Assembly: GCA_011525755.1 (NCBI GenBank)
Contig: WYBS01000167.1
Location: 1 to 47,206, forward strand
DNA from: Planctomycetaceae bacterium
GTDB lineage: Bacteria; Planctomycetota; PLA2
Direction of reading: 5' to 3'
Length of the DNA: 47,206 bases
Positions within the stretch are counted from its first letter, which is position 1. Each line of letters opens with the position of its first letter. Shown here in pieces: positions 28,412-36,146 of this stretch. The position numbers and the translations under genes are program-made. Under the pieces are notes generated by a model. The model searched no databases and was not told where the DNA came from. It saw only the letters and a list, made by a program, of their open reading frames with translations.

Positions 28412-29320
28412 ATGAGCGAGGAGAACAAGAGCTGCTGTGGTCCGACGTGCTGCGGGGGCGAGGGAGCGACGAAGGTCGCGGAATCCGCGCACGACGACGT
28501 CCGCGAGGTCGTTCGCGACGCCTACGGGAAGGTGGGTGAGGGGGTCGAGGGGGCAGGGGGATGCTGCGGCCCGTCGGGCTGCAAGAGCACGATGACCGCC
28601 GACGAGCTCGCGAAGAAGATCGGCTACTCGGCGGAGGAGCTGCGCGCGCTGCCCGAGGGCAGCAACCTCGGCCTCTCGTGCGGCAACCCGACGGCGATCG
28701 CCGCGCTCCGGCCGGGGCAGGTCGTCCTCGACCTCGGCAGCGGCGGCGGCTTCGACTGCTTCGTCGCGGGACCGAAGGTCGGGGCGAAGGGCCGCGTGAT
28801 CGGCGTGGACATGACGCCGCAGATGATCGCGCGAGCGAGGAAGAACCTCGGGAGCTACCGCCGGGCGGCGGGGCTCGACAACGTCGAGTTCCGGCTCGGC
28901 GAGATCGAGAACCTGCCCGTCGCCGACGGAAGCGTCGACGTGGTGATCTCGAACTGCGTGATCAACCTCTCGCCGGAGAAGCCGCGGGTGTGGCGCGAGA
29001 TCTCGCGCGTCCTGAGGCCCGGCGGGAAGGTCGCGGCTTCCGACATCGCCTTGCTGCGGCCGCTGCCCGCCGAGGTCCGGGGGATGGTCGAGGCTCTCGT
29101 CGGCTGCGTGGCGGGCGCGGTGCTGCTCGACGAATACCGCGCGATGGTCGAGGCGTCGGGGCTCGGGGAGGTGGAGCTGACGCCGAAGCCCGAGTACGTG
29201 GCCTCGCTGGCGCAGTTCGAGGATCCGCTCTACCGGCGGATCGCGGAGGCGCTGCCGGACGGCACCACGGCCGCCGACTTCCTGACGAGCGTGGACGTCA
29301 CGGCCCGGAAGCGGGCGTAA
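28412..29320 (+). CDS. arsM: Arsenite S-adenosylmethionine methyltransferase
   Basis: The 302-residue enzyme methylates As(III) stepwise with S-adenosylmethionine, giving methylarsenicals and volatile trimethylarsine. It has the SAM motif VVLDLGSGGGFDC (Asp107-Cys116), GVDMTPQMIARAR, and the three cysteines that bind arsenite: Cys90 (NLGLSCGNP), Cys182 (ISNCVINLSP) and Cys232 (VGCVAGAV). The N-terminus adds CCGPTCCGG and CCGPSGC clusters (residues 8-15 and 51-57), often present in ArsM. The linker GEGVEGAGG between them is encoded by a G-tract. It is co-transcribed with arsR, so expected to be arsenite-inducible and cytoplasmic. Confidence 0.95.
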   Translation: MSEENKSCCGPTCCGGEGATKVAESAHDDVREVVRDAYGKVGEGVEGAGGCCGPSGCKSTMTADELAKKIGYSAEELRALPEGSNLGLSCGNPTAIAALRPGQVVLDLGSGGGFDCFVAGPKVGAKGRVIGVDMTPQMIARARKNLGSYRRAAGLDNVEFRLGEIENLPVADGSVDVVISNCVINLSPEKPRVWREISRVLRPGGKVAASDIALLRPLPAEVRGMVEALVGCVAGAVLLDEYRAMVEASGLGEVELTPKPEYVASLAQFEDPLYRRIAEALPDGTTAADFLTSVDVTARKRA

Positions 29321-29335
29321 GGTTTCCTGACGGTC

Positions 29336-29403
29336 GTGCGGCACGCATGCCGCACCCGTCCGTCGCAACAGATTGCAGGCGCGGGACTTGCGCCCGCGCC
29401 TGC
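29336..29403 (+). repeat. ~67-bp two-hairpin intergenic repeat, copy 2
   Basis: GTGCGGCA-CGCA-TGCCGCAC (29336-29355) is followed by CCC and a CGCAACAGATTG block. A perfect 11-bp hairpin comes next (29375-29385 with 29393-29403), its loop ACTTGCG. It sits between convergent genes and may terminate both. Confidence 0.75.
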
Positions 29404-29411
29404 CGTGACGG

Positions 29412-30356
29412 TCACGACGGCTTCCGCGCGAGGGAGAGGGCGATGGAGGTGCCGAGCACGATGCCCACCACGCCGAGCGAGATGTACGCGGGGACCTTCG
29501 CGCCGAAAAGGAGCACGTAGATCATCTTCGCGCCGATGAACACGAGCACGACCGCGAGGCCGAACTTCAGGTAGTGGAAGCGGTCGGCGGCGCCCGCGAG
29601 CAGGAAGTAGAGCGAGCGGAGCCCGAGGATCGCGAAGATGTTCGACGTGAACACGATGAAGGGGTCCATCGTCACGGCGAAGATCGCCGGGATCGAGTCC
29701 ACGGCGAAGATGACGTCGGTGATCTCGACGAGGAGGAGCGTGAAGAGGAGCGGCGTCGCGTAGGTCCGCCCGTCCCGCCGGGTCACGAAGCGCGATCCGT
29801 CGAGGGTGTTCGTCGCCGGGATGAGGCGGGCGAGGACGCGGAACGCGATCTTGTCCTCGAGCCGCACCTCGCGCTCCTTCTGCCAGGCCATCTTGAGGCC
29901 CGTGAGGACGAGGAAGCCCCCGAACACGTACATCAGCCAGTGGAACCGCTCGAGCAGGACGGCGCCGCCGAGGATCATCGCGGCGCGCAGGACGAGCGCC
30001 GACAGGATGCCCCAGAAGAGCACGCGGTGCTGGTACACGGCCGGGATCTTGAAGGCCGTGAAGATGAGGACGAACACGAACAGGTTGTCCACCGAGAGGG
30101 ACTTCTCGATCAGGTACCCCGTCACGAACTCGACCGCCCGCGTTCCGCCGAACTCCAGGTAGACGAACCCCGCGAAGAGCATCGCGATGACCACCCAGAC
30201 CACGCTCCAGACAAGCGCCTCGCGCATCGACACCGCGTGCACCTTCCGGTGGAAGACGAAGAGGTCGAGCGCGAGGAAGACGAGGATGAGACCGACGAAG
30301 CCGGCCCAGAGGGCCGGGCTGCCGACGGACTTCAATGCGAGCATCGGGAGGGACAT
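29412..30356 (-). CDS. TerC/Alx family membrane protein
   Basis: The 314-residue protein has about nine transmembrane helices. Conserved TerC blocks are EKSLSVDNLFVFVLIFTAFK, HRVLFWGILSALVLRAAMI and VEITDVIFAVDSIPAIFAVT, the last two carrying the acidic membrane residues. DTSRFVTRRDGRTYATPLLF-like sequence (SRFVTRRDGRTYATPLLF) follows the central loop. Alx/TerC proteins export manganese or other divalent metals and also serve in tellurite resistance and in metallation of exported proteins. I see no yybP-ykoY riboswitch in the 79 nt upstream. It converges on arsM. Confidence 0.9.
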   Translation of the reverse strand: MSLPMLALKSVGSPALWAGFVGLILVFLALDLFVFHRKVHAVSMREALVWSVVWVVIAMLFAGFVYLEFGGTRAVEFVTGYLIEKSLSVDNLFVFVLIFTAFKIPAVYQHRVLFWGILSALVLRAAMILGGAVLLERFHWLMYVFGGFLVLTGLKMAWQKEREVRLEDKIAFRVLARLIPATNTLDGSRFVTRRDGRTYATPLLFTLLLVEITDVIFAVDSIPAIFAVTMDPFIVFTSNIFAILGLRSLYFLLAGAADRFHYLKFGLAVVLVFIGAKMIYVLLFGAKVPAYISLGVVGIVLGTSIALSLARKPS

Positions 30357-30435
30357 CCTACGGGACGCGCCGAGCCCTCGATCGGAGGCCGGCCGGCGGC
30401 TCGCCGCGGCGGCATCCGCCGCCCCATGCGACGAG

Positions 30436-32592
30436 TCAGTTCACCGCGGGAAGGACGAACGTCGCCTTCGCGCCGGGCCGCGCGAGGCGGCCGTCCTCGG
30501 ACTCCGCCTGCACGTTCACGAACCGCCGTCCGCCCCACACCTCGTGCTTCACGTGGTGGCGCGTGAGCGGGATCTCCGCGCCTTCCAGCTCCGCGCGGAC
30601 CGCGGGCGGGCCGTACCGCACGGCGGGGTCGCCCGGAAGCTCGACGCGCGCGTAGAGGCGCCGGTCGAAGACGCCCCGGCCGCTCTTCGGGAGGACGTTG
30701 ATGAACGTGAAGGGCACATACCCCGTGCGCGCTCCGCCGGCCTCGACCGTGACGGTCACCGCGCCGGTCGCCTCGTCGCGCGCGGCGGAGGCGGGCGTGA
30801 CGGGCGCGGCGAGCGGCTCCCGGAGGGGACGGAAGCCCGGGTCCGAGAGCAGGAGCCGCGAGACCATGCCGCGCAGCATCACGTCGTAAAAGCCCGTGCG
30901 CTTCGCGCGGCCGGGCACGTAGCGGGGGAAGCTCCCGAACGTCTCCGGGAGGCTCGTGAAGGCGAGCCGGTACTCGAGCCCGACGACCTCGCCGAGCGGC
31001 GCCGCGGTGGAGCGGAAGTACTCCCATTCGGCCGCCGCCATCTCGCCGCGGTCCCCCTCGAGCGCCGCGAGGAGCGCGGAGGCGCCCGCATGCACCCACG
31101 CGAGGGAGACGAGCCGCGTCGGCTCGATCTCCTTCGGCGGCAGGAAGGCGGGCTTCAGCGCGCTGTCGTGCCAGCTCCGCGAGAGGACGCCGTTGAAGCA
31201 CGCGCCCGAGAAGACGACCGGCGCCTTCGGCAGCGACAGCTGCGCGATCTCCTCGCCCGTGAGCATCCCCTCGACGCACCACGCCTGGCCGTGGCCGATG
31301 TGGAAGATCAGGTCGAGTCCCGCGACCAACCCCGTCTGCCGGAGGTCCACGGTCTCGCCCGCCTCGACGCCTCCGCGCGCCTCCTTCTCGAGGATGCGGG
31401 CGGCGAAGGCCGCGAGGTCCTTCGCGTCGCGCGCGCAGAGGTAGCCGAAGTGGAAGTCCGGCATCGGGTCCTCGTCGAGGTTCCGGCAGAGCTCGAGCAT
31501 CCCGAAATGGAAGTTGATGTCCACGGTCGTCGGCGGAACCGCGACCGCGACGAACTCGGGGCCGATCCGCGCAAGGTCCTTCGCGGCCTCCTGGACGTCG
31601 GCGCCCTCAAATCGCACGACTTCCGCCCCCCGCGCCCCCCTCCATCCATCGAGCGCGCGGAGCCGCGCGTCGCCCGCCGAGAGGTTCGTGAGCAGGACGG
31701 TGCGGCCGAGCCCCTCCGCCTTCGGAAGCCCCGCCGAGAGCTGCACCGTGGCCCCCCCCGAGCGCGCGGCCACCATGAGCCGTTCCGCCTCTTCGCGGTT
31801 GCGCGCCTTCGGGTCGGCGAGGATCGCGTTCAGGTGCTTCTGCGCCTTGGCCGCGTCCGGCGGATCGAGCCGGAGGAGCGCCTCGGCCGCCGTCATGCGG
31901 ACGAAATCCTCCGACTTCCCCGCCGGGAACTTGCGGAGGTAGGTCTCGCAGTGGTCGATGGCCTCCCGGTACCGGCCCGCCTTCAGGTGGCACCACGCGC
32001 GGGAGTAGAGCGTGCCGCCCTCCTTCACCGATGTCTCGCGCGGAAAGAGCTTCTCGAGCAGGTCGAGGAAGGCGAGCCGGAGGTCGGGATCCTTGCGGCC
32101 GTCGGTGCGCTCGAACGTCCAGTACGACAGCGCGTCGTACGACGTCAGGAGCTTCGGCGGCCTCCAGCCGCTCTCGAGATACGTGCGCAGGACGGCGTAG
32201 CAGCCCTTGGCGTCGGGGTACTTGCGCAGGAGCGCGGCGCCCGCCGCCTGCGCGCGCGCGGCGTCGCCCGCGTCGACCCAGAGGTCGAAGATCGCCCGCT
32301 GCGCGCGGAACTCGCCGGCGCCCTCAGGGTGCGCCTTCACGTACGTGGCAAGCAGGTCCGCGGCCTCCTGTGTCCGGCCGAGCCGCGCGTGGCACTGCGC
32401 CGCGTACCAGTGCGCGTCGCCCGAGGTCACGGACGCGTGCGCGCGGCAGGTCTTCACCACGTCGGTCCAGGCGGCGAGCGCCTCGTCGTAGCGGCCCTCG
32501 TCGTAGAGCGCCTTCGCCTCGACCACGCGCTCGTCGGCCGAGGCGAACGCCGCGGCGGCAAGGCAGAGCCCGAGGAGGATCGCGCGGCCCAT
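30436..32592 (-). CDS. Exported TPR protein with a gingipain/caspase-like (clan CD) peptidase domain
   Basis: The 718-residue protein has a signal peptide (residues 1-19, LLGLCLAAAAFASA). TPR-like helices cover ~20-290 (AKALYDEGRYDEALAAW, HARLGRTQEAADLLATYV, CHLKAGRYREAIDHCETYL). An alpha/beta domain follows at ~300-560. There a hydrophobic strand ends in LIFHIGHGQAW (His434-Gly), and the next ends in VVFSGACFNGV (Cys465). The H-G ... A-C dyad after hydrophobic strands defines clan CD cysteine peptidases. The 31-residue spacing and A-C-x-N-G resemble gingipains (family C25) more than caspases. The C-terminus is beta-rich and ends FVLPAVN. Activity and substrate are inferred. TACAAT box 9 nt before the ATG. 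Confidence 0.75.
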   Translation of the reverse strand: MGRAILLGLCLAAAAFASADERVVEAKALYDEGRYDEALAAWTDVVKTCRAHASVTSGDAHWYAAQCHARLGRTQEAADLLATYVKAHPEGAGEFRAQRAIFDLWVDAGDAARAQAAGAALLRKYPDAKGCYAVLRTYLESGWRPPKLLTSYDALSYWTFERTDGRKDPDLRLAFLDLLEKLFPRETSVKEGGTLYSRAWCHLKAGRYREAIDHCETYLRKFPAGKSEDFVRMTAAEALLRLDPPDAAKAQKHLNAILADPKARNREEAERLMVAARSGGATVQLSAGLPKAEGLGRTVLLTNLSAGDARLRALDGWRGARGAEVVRFEGADVQEAAKDLARIGPEFVAVAVPPTTVDINFHFGMLELCRNLDEDPMPDFHFGYLCARDAKDLAAFAARILEKEARGGVEAGETVDLRQTGLVAGLDLIFHIGHGQAWCVEGMLTGEEIAQLSLPKAPVVFSGACFNGVLSRSWHDSALKPAFLPPKEIEPTRLVSLAWVHAGASALLAALEGDRGEMAAAEWEYFRSTAAPLGEVVGLEYRLAFTSLPETFGSFPRYVPGRAKRTGFYDVMLRGMVSRLLLSDPGFRPLREPLAAPVTPASAARDEATGAVTVTVEAGGARTGYVPFTFINVLPKSGRGVFDRRLYARVELPGDPAVRYGPPAVRAELEGAEIPLTRHHVKHEVWGGRRFVNVQAESEDGRLARPGAKATFVLPAVN
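31621..31648 (-). repeat. G-tract repeat inserted in the peptidase-like gene
   Basis: On the coding strand GGATGGAGGGGGGCGCGGGG continues to GGCGGAAG and encodes G-W-R-G-A-R-G-A-E. The same GGATGGAGGGGGGCGC type occurs on the minus strand between genes at 44893-44915. Confidence 0.5.
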
Positions 32593-32601
32593 CGCCGGCC
32601 G

Positions 32602-32607
32602 ATTGTA
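32602..32607 (-). promoter_or_regulatory. Putative -10 box (TACAAT), leaderless arrangement
   Basis: On the minus strand TACAAT ends 9 nt before the ATG at 32592, within the 49-nt gap behind the sigma-factor gene. Confidence 0.45.
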
Positions 32608-32641
32608 CGCCGCGAGGGGGTTTCGGGGGGGCGCGGGGGGG

Positions 32642-34372
32642 TCAGCGGAACGGGACGACGATGTTCGTCTCGGCGGCGAGCTTCCTCTTCTGCTCGTCGG
32701 TCATGGCAACGCGGCGCCGCATCTCGTCCCAGAGCTCGAGCTGGAGCAGCGCGGCCTTGCGGACGCGCTCCGCGCGCGTGAGCAGCGGCATCTTCACGTC
32801 CTTCTCGCGCGGCGCGTCGAGGCCCGCCTCGGCGACCTTCTCGGCCCAGCCGCGGACGAGCTGCTCGACGACCGGCCGCGACGCCGGGTCGAGGCCGAAC
32901 TTCTCGAGGTGCTTGTCGGTCATCTGCCTCACGGCGACCTCGCGGTCCTTCACGTCGAGCGGCCGGATCTCCAGGTAGGTCATGATCCCGGACGAGAAGA
33001 GGTCGAGCTGCGTCATCCCGCGCACGCTCTCCGGGTGGAGGAAGTCGCGCTGCCCCTCGGTGAGCACGCCGTCCACCTCGGCATAGAAGCGGTCCTTGAG
33101 CGCGGCCTCGTCGGCGATCTTCCTGAGCTCGGGCGTACCCTCCGGATAGGAGGCGGCGCGCCGGGCCTCCTCGTCCGCGTAGCGGCGCCCGATCTCGCCG
33201 AGGCGCTCCTCCTGCTCGCCGGTGAGTGCGCTGCCGCCCGCCTTGAGCGTCGCGTGGATGACGTTGACGTCGACGGCCGGGTGCGTGAACGAGCCGTTGA
33301 CGCCGTGGCCCGGGAGCCCCGCCGCGTCGACCTTGAGCGCGACGGCGACGAGCTGCGCGTTCCACCTCTGGATCTCGCCGACGAGCGTGGGCGGGATGTC
33401 GCCCGTCTTCTCGAGCGTGTCGAGGAGCTCCGCGAGGAGCGGCGCGAGCTTCGCCGTCGACGTCCCGACCTCGTCCCAGTCGATCTCGCCGAGCACCTTC
33501 TCGTGCTCGGGGAAGAGGAAGCGCGGGCCCTTCACGGACTCCGTGGCGGCCTCGAAGGGCCCCCGGACCCCCCCCACTTCCGCCGGCGCGGAGGCCTTGC
33601 GCAGCTTCTCCTCGGCCTCGAGCCGCAGCGCGCGCTCGGATGCGAGCTCCTGCTTCAGCCGCTCGGTCTCCGGACCGGGGACCGCGGCGGCTGTCTCCCG
33701 CGCGGCGCGGGGCGTGCCTTCGCCGTCGCCCTTGAGAGACCAGCCGGCGACGAAGCAGAGCGCGGCGACGGCGCCCGCGATGGCGATTTGCGTCTTGCCC
33801 ATGAGGACTCCTAGCAGGGTTGTCGGGACGCCGGTGCGGGGAAGGGGGAGGAGCGCGAGGAGGGGGAGGGACCACGCGCGGCGGTCGCCCGCGTGCGCCG
33901 CGTCGAGATCATCGCGGAGGCGCCCGAGCGCGCGGCGGAGGCGCGTCTCGACGGCGCGCACGGGGATGCCGAGGCGGCCCGCGATCTCGCGCGGCGGGAG
34001 ATCCTCGAAGTAGCGGTGGACGATCGCGGCGCGGTAGGGCTCATCGAGGCGGTGGACGGCATCGACGAGGAGGCGGTGGAGCTCGAGCTTGCCGACGACG
34101 TCGCTTGTCGCGGGCTGCGCGTCCGCTCGGGCGGAGGCGGTCTCGCGGTGCCGCGCGCGGGTCTCGGTGCGAAGCCGCTTGAGCGCGAGGTTCCTCGTGA
34201 CGGCGGCGAGCCAGCCGCGGGCGCCGGTTTCGGGCGGCGGCCGCCGGAGCGCCGCGAGCCAGGTCTCCTGGACGACGTCCTCCGCGTGCCCCTCGTCGAG
34301 GAGAAGGCTCCTTGCGAGGGCGCGGAGGAACCCGGCGTGCTGGAGGAGCGCTTCGGCCGACGGCTCGGTCAT
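32642..34372 (-). CDS. ECF RNA polymerase sigma factor fused to a membrane-anchored extracytoplasmic domain
   Basis: One uninterrupted frame encodes 576 residues. Residues ~10-170 are a complete ECF sigma factor: region 2 (LARSLLLDEGHAEDVVQETWLAAL) and region 4 (YRAAIVHRYFEDLPPREIAG, IPVRAVETRLRRALGRLRDD). A transmembrane helix at ~192-212 (KTQIAIAGAVAALCFVAGWS) follows. Next come a coiled coil (~225-260), a GGVRGP insert from a G-tract repeat and a ~310-residue alpha-helical domain of unknown family. Met191 at the helix start has a perfect internal Shine-Dalgarno (AGGAG, 5-nt spacing), so the C-terminal part may also be made alone, as if two genes had fused. Release of the tethered sigma would need proteolysis. 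ATG 34372, with AGGA upstream. Confidence 0.85.
   Translation of the reverse strand: MTEPSAEALLQHAGFLRALARSLLLDEGHAEDVVQETWLAALRRPPPETGARGWLAAVTRNLALKRLRTETRARHRETASARADAQPATSDVVGKLELHRLLVDAVHRLDEPYRAAIVHRYFEDLPPREIAGRLGIPVRAVETRLRRALGRLRDDLDAAHAGDRRAWSLPLLALLPLPRTGVPTTLLGVLMGKTQIAIAGAVAALCFVAGWSLKGDGEGTPRAARETAAAVPGPETERLKQELASERALRLEAEEKLRKASAPAEVGGVRGPFEAATESVKGPRFLFPEHEKVLGEIDWDEVGTSTAKLAPLLAELLDTLEKTGDIPPTLVGEIQRWNAQLVAVALKVDAAGLPGHGVNGSFTHPAVDVNVIHATLKAGGSALTGEQEERLGEIGRRYADEEARRAASYPEGTPELRKIADEAALKDRFYAEVDGVLTEGQRDFLHPESVRGMTQLDLFSSGIMTYLEIRPLDVKDREVAVRQMTDKHLEKFGLDPASRPVVEQLVRGWAEKVAEAGLDAPREKDVKMPLLTRAERVRKAALLQLELWDEMRRRVAMTDEQKRKLAAETNIVVPFR
33562..33587 (-). repeat. G-tract repeat inserted in the sigma fusion gene
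   Basis: On the coding strand GGAAGT, eight G, TCC, five G encodes E-V-G-G-V-R-G just after the coiled coil. Confidence 0.5.
33800..33812 (-). promoter_or_regulatory. Internal ribosome binding site and ATG inside the sigma fusion gene
   Basis: On the coding strand AGGAG-TCCTC-ATG lies at codon 191, exactly at the sigma/membrane-domain junction and in frame. It could produce a separate 386-residue membrane protein. Confidence 0.55.
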
Positions 34373-34441
34373 CCGTCCTAGGAATACCCGCCGGGGGCGG
34401 ATTCCCGTCACGTCTCGAAGGGATCGGGAGCCCCCCACACC

Positions 34442-34508
34442 TGCGCCACCGCTGGCGCACCCCGTCGGCGTCAGGCCCTTGCAGCCGAGGGACTTCCGGC
34501 GCCCGGAC
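34442..34508 (+). repeat. ~67-bp two-hairpin intergenic repeat, copy 5 (diverged)
   Basis: TGCGCCA-CCGC-TGGCGCA (34442-34459) is followed by CCCC, a CTTGCAG block, GGACTTCC, and TCCGG-CGC-CCGGA (34495-34507). It lies in the 151-nt gap between the HEAT-VWA and sigma genes. Compensatory G/C changes in the first stem keep the hairpin. Confidence 0.55.
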
Positions 34509-34523
34509 AGGTCGACCGTTGAC

Positions 34524-35987
34524 CTACTCGAACGCCTGGAAGCGGCCGCCGGTCGCTTCCGCGATCTTTTGGAGCTGGTCCTTGTACCACTGCCGCTCCG
34601 AGTAGACGACCGTGTGCACCACGACCTTGTGGAAGCGGTTCAGGTCCGCGAGGTGGCTCGTGACCCGGTTCCAGTGCACGTAGAGACCGACGTCGGGCTC
34701 GCCGGACGAGAGCAGGTAGACCGTGTCGATGTCCGGGTCGGAGACGACCGTCTCGAGCACCTTCCAGATGTCCTTCGCGCCGGCCGTCGTCTTCCCCTTG
34801 AGGAACTCGACGGCCTTCTCGCGCTGCTTCGGGTCGAGCGCCACCGGCTTCTTGCGGAACGACTCGATCTCCTCGCGGTACGTGTAGACGTTGAAGACGA
34901 GGCGCCCCTTCAGCTCGCCGAGGACCCGCGACAGCTCCTCGCGCGCCGCGTCGGCCTTCGACGTGCCCGTCGCCTTGAGCTTGTCCGACATCCGCGCCGA
35001 GGCGTCGATCACGAAGGCGACGTGGTCGCTCGCGAGCGGGATGCCGTAGGCGACCGTCCTGTGCTCCGCCGCCCCCTCCTCCCCGGACCCCACCGCCTCC
35101 GGGAACGAGAAGGTCTCGCGGCTCGCGCGCCACCAGGAGCCCCAGCCGTCCGCGTCGCGGATCTCCTTGCCCGTCATCCGGCGCAGCGCCTCCATCGCGC
35201 GCTCCGCCACCGCCGGCCGGCCGTCGGCCGCGCGCTCGACGAGCGCGTCCACGCTCTCCTTCGTCCGGATCGCCGCAAGGTTGCCCGCGGCCTGCATCCG
35301 CGGGCGCCAGTCGGGATCCTCGCGGCCGCGCGCCGCGCTCGTGGCGAGCGCCTCGTCGGGGTAGATGGCCGGCAGCGCGCCGAGCAGCGCGCACCGGACG
35401 CCGCCGTCCGCGTCGCGGGCGACGGCCGAGAGGAACCGCTCGCGCTGCCTCGGCGGGTCGATGCGGGCCAGCGCCTCGAGCGCGTTCGCGCGCACGAACG
35501 GGTCGGTGTCCCGCGTCAGCGGCTCGAGCGCCTTGGTGCCCGGCTCGTAGCGGAGCAGGCCGAGCGAGCGCGCAGCCCACTGCTTCACGCCGTCGTTCCC
35601 GTCGGCGCAGGCGGCGACGAGCGCCGGCGCGAAGGCGGCGTCGCCCCAGAGGCCGAGGAGCTCCGCGCACCACATCCGCACGGCGGCGTTCTTCCGGTTC
35701 GTCTTGAGCTCGCGCTCGATGCGCCCCCGGGCATACGGGTCCGTAAGCGCGAGGAGCGCGTCCCAGGCGATGTCGCGGTAGTGGGCGGGCGCGAGCCCGC
35801 GCCCCCGCTCCGTGCGGCGCAGGACCGCGAGCAGCAGCTCCGCGCCCTCGACGTTGTTCGCCTTCGCGCACGCCTCCGCGCCGCGGCGCACGTCCCCTTC
35901 CTGCGTCTCGTCGAGCAGGCGCTTCGCCTCGTCGAGATCCCCGGCGGACGCGAGGCCCGCGAGGAGGATGATGATCAGGAAGCGCAC
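34524..35987 (-). CDS. Exported HEAT-repeat protein with C-terminal VWA domain
   Basis: The 487-residue protein starts at GTG 35987-35985, with a TACAAC box 6 nt upstream; longer readings give an Arg-rich non-coding-like stretch. Residues 1-16 form the signal peptide (FLIIILLAGLASAG). HEAT-like helical pairs cover ~20-270 (AAVRMWCAELLGLWGDAAFA, VKQWAARSLGLLRYEPGTKA, FVRANALEALARIDPPRQRE). A W-rich element follows (GWGSWWRASRETF). A VWA domain occupies ~305-485 (HVAFVIDASARMSDKL, FNVYTYREEIESFRKKP, IDTVYLLSSGEPDVG). The metal-site motif DxSxS reads DASAR, so the third ligand is changed. Probably a periplasmic protein-interaction scaffold. Confidence 0.8.
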   Translation of the reverse strand: MRFLIIILLAGLASAGDLDEAKRLLDETQEGDVRRGAEACAKANNVEGAELLLAVLRRTERGRGLAPAHYRDIAWDALLALTDPYARGRIERELKTNRKNAAVRMWCAELLGLWGDAAFAPALVAACADGNDGVKQWAARSLGLLRYEPGTKALEPLTRDTDPFVRANALEALARIDPPRQRERFLSAVARDADGGVRCALLGALPAIYPDEALATSAARGREDPDWRPRMQAAGNLAAIRTKESVDALVERAADGRPAVAERAMEALRRMTGKEIRDADGWGSWWRASRETFSFPEAVGSGEEGAAEHRTVAYGIPLASDHVAFVIDASARMSDKLKATGTSKADAAREELSRVLGELKGRLVFNVYTYREEIESFRKKPVALDPKQREKAVEFLKGKTTAGAKDIWKVLETVVSDPDIDTVYLLSSGEPDVGLYVHWNRVTSHLADLNRFHKVVVHTVVYSERQWYKDQLQKIAEATGGRFQAFE

Positions 35988-35993
35988 GGCGCT

Positions 35994-35999
35994 GTTGTA
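35994..35999 (-). promoter_or_regulatory. Putative -10 box (TACAAC), leaderless arrangement
   Basis: On the minus strand TACAAC ends 6 nt before the GTG at 35987. No Shine-Dalgarno sequence is present. It helps fix the start of the HEAT-VWA gene. Confidence 0.3.
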
Positions 36000-36076
36000 C
36001 TTGCGTGGCCCGGCGCGGAGCAAGGACGCAGCCGCTCGCAGCCGCGGTCGATCGGCCCCCCTACGCCCCCATGCCC

Positions 36077-36143
36077 TGCGGAACGAGTTCCGCACCCGAT
36101 CCCGCGTAACCCGTTATCCTGGAACGAGTTGTGCCGCCCCCGC
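36077..36143 (+). repeat. ~67-bp two-hairpin intergenic repeat, copy 3 (diverged)
   Basis: TGCGGAAC-GA-GTTCCGCA (36077-36094) is followed by CCCG, CGCGTAACCCGTTAT and GGAACGAGTTGTGCC. The 10-mer GGAACGAGTT occurs twice. It fills most of the gap between the ppx stop and the HEAT-VWA start. Confidence 0.55.
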
Positions 36144-36146
36144 AGG

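Noticed and set aside
30357-30435. yybP-ykoY manganese riboswitch upstream of the TerC gene
   Set aside because: The 79-nt gap holds a GC hairpin but none of the conserved motifs of that riboswitch.
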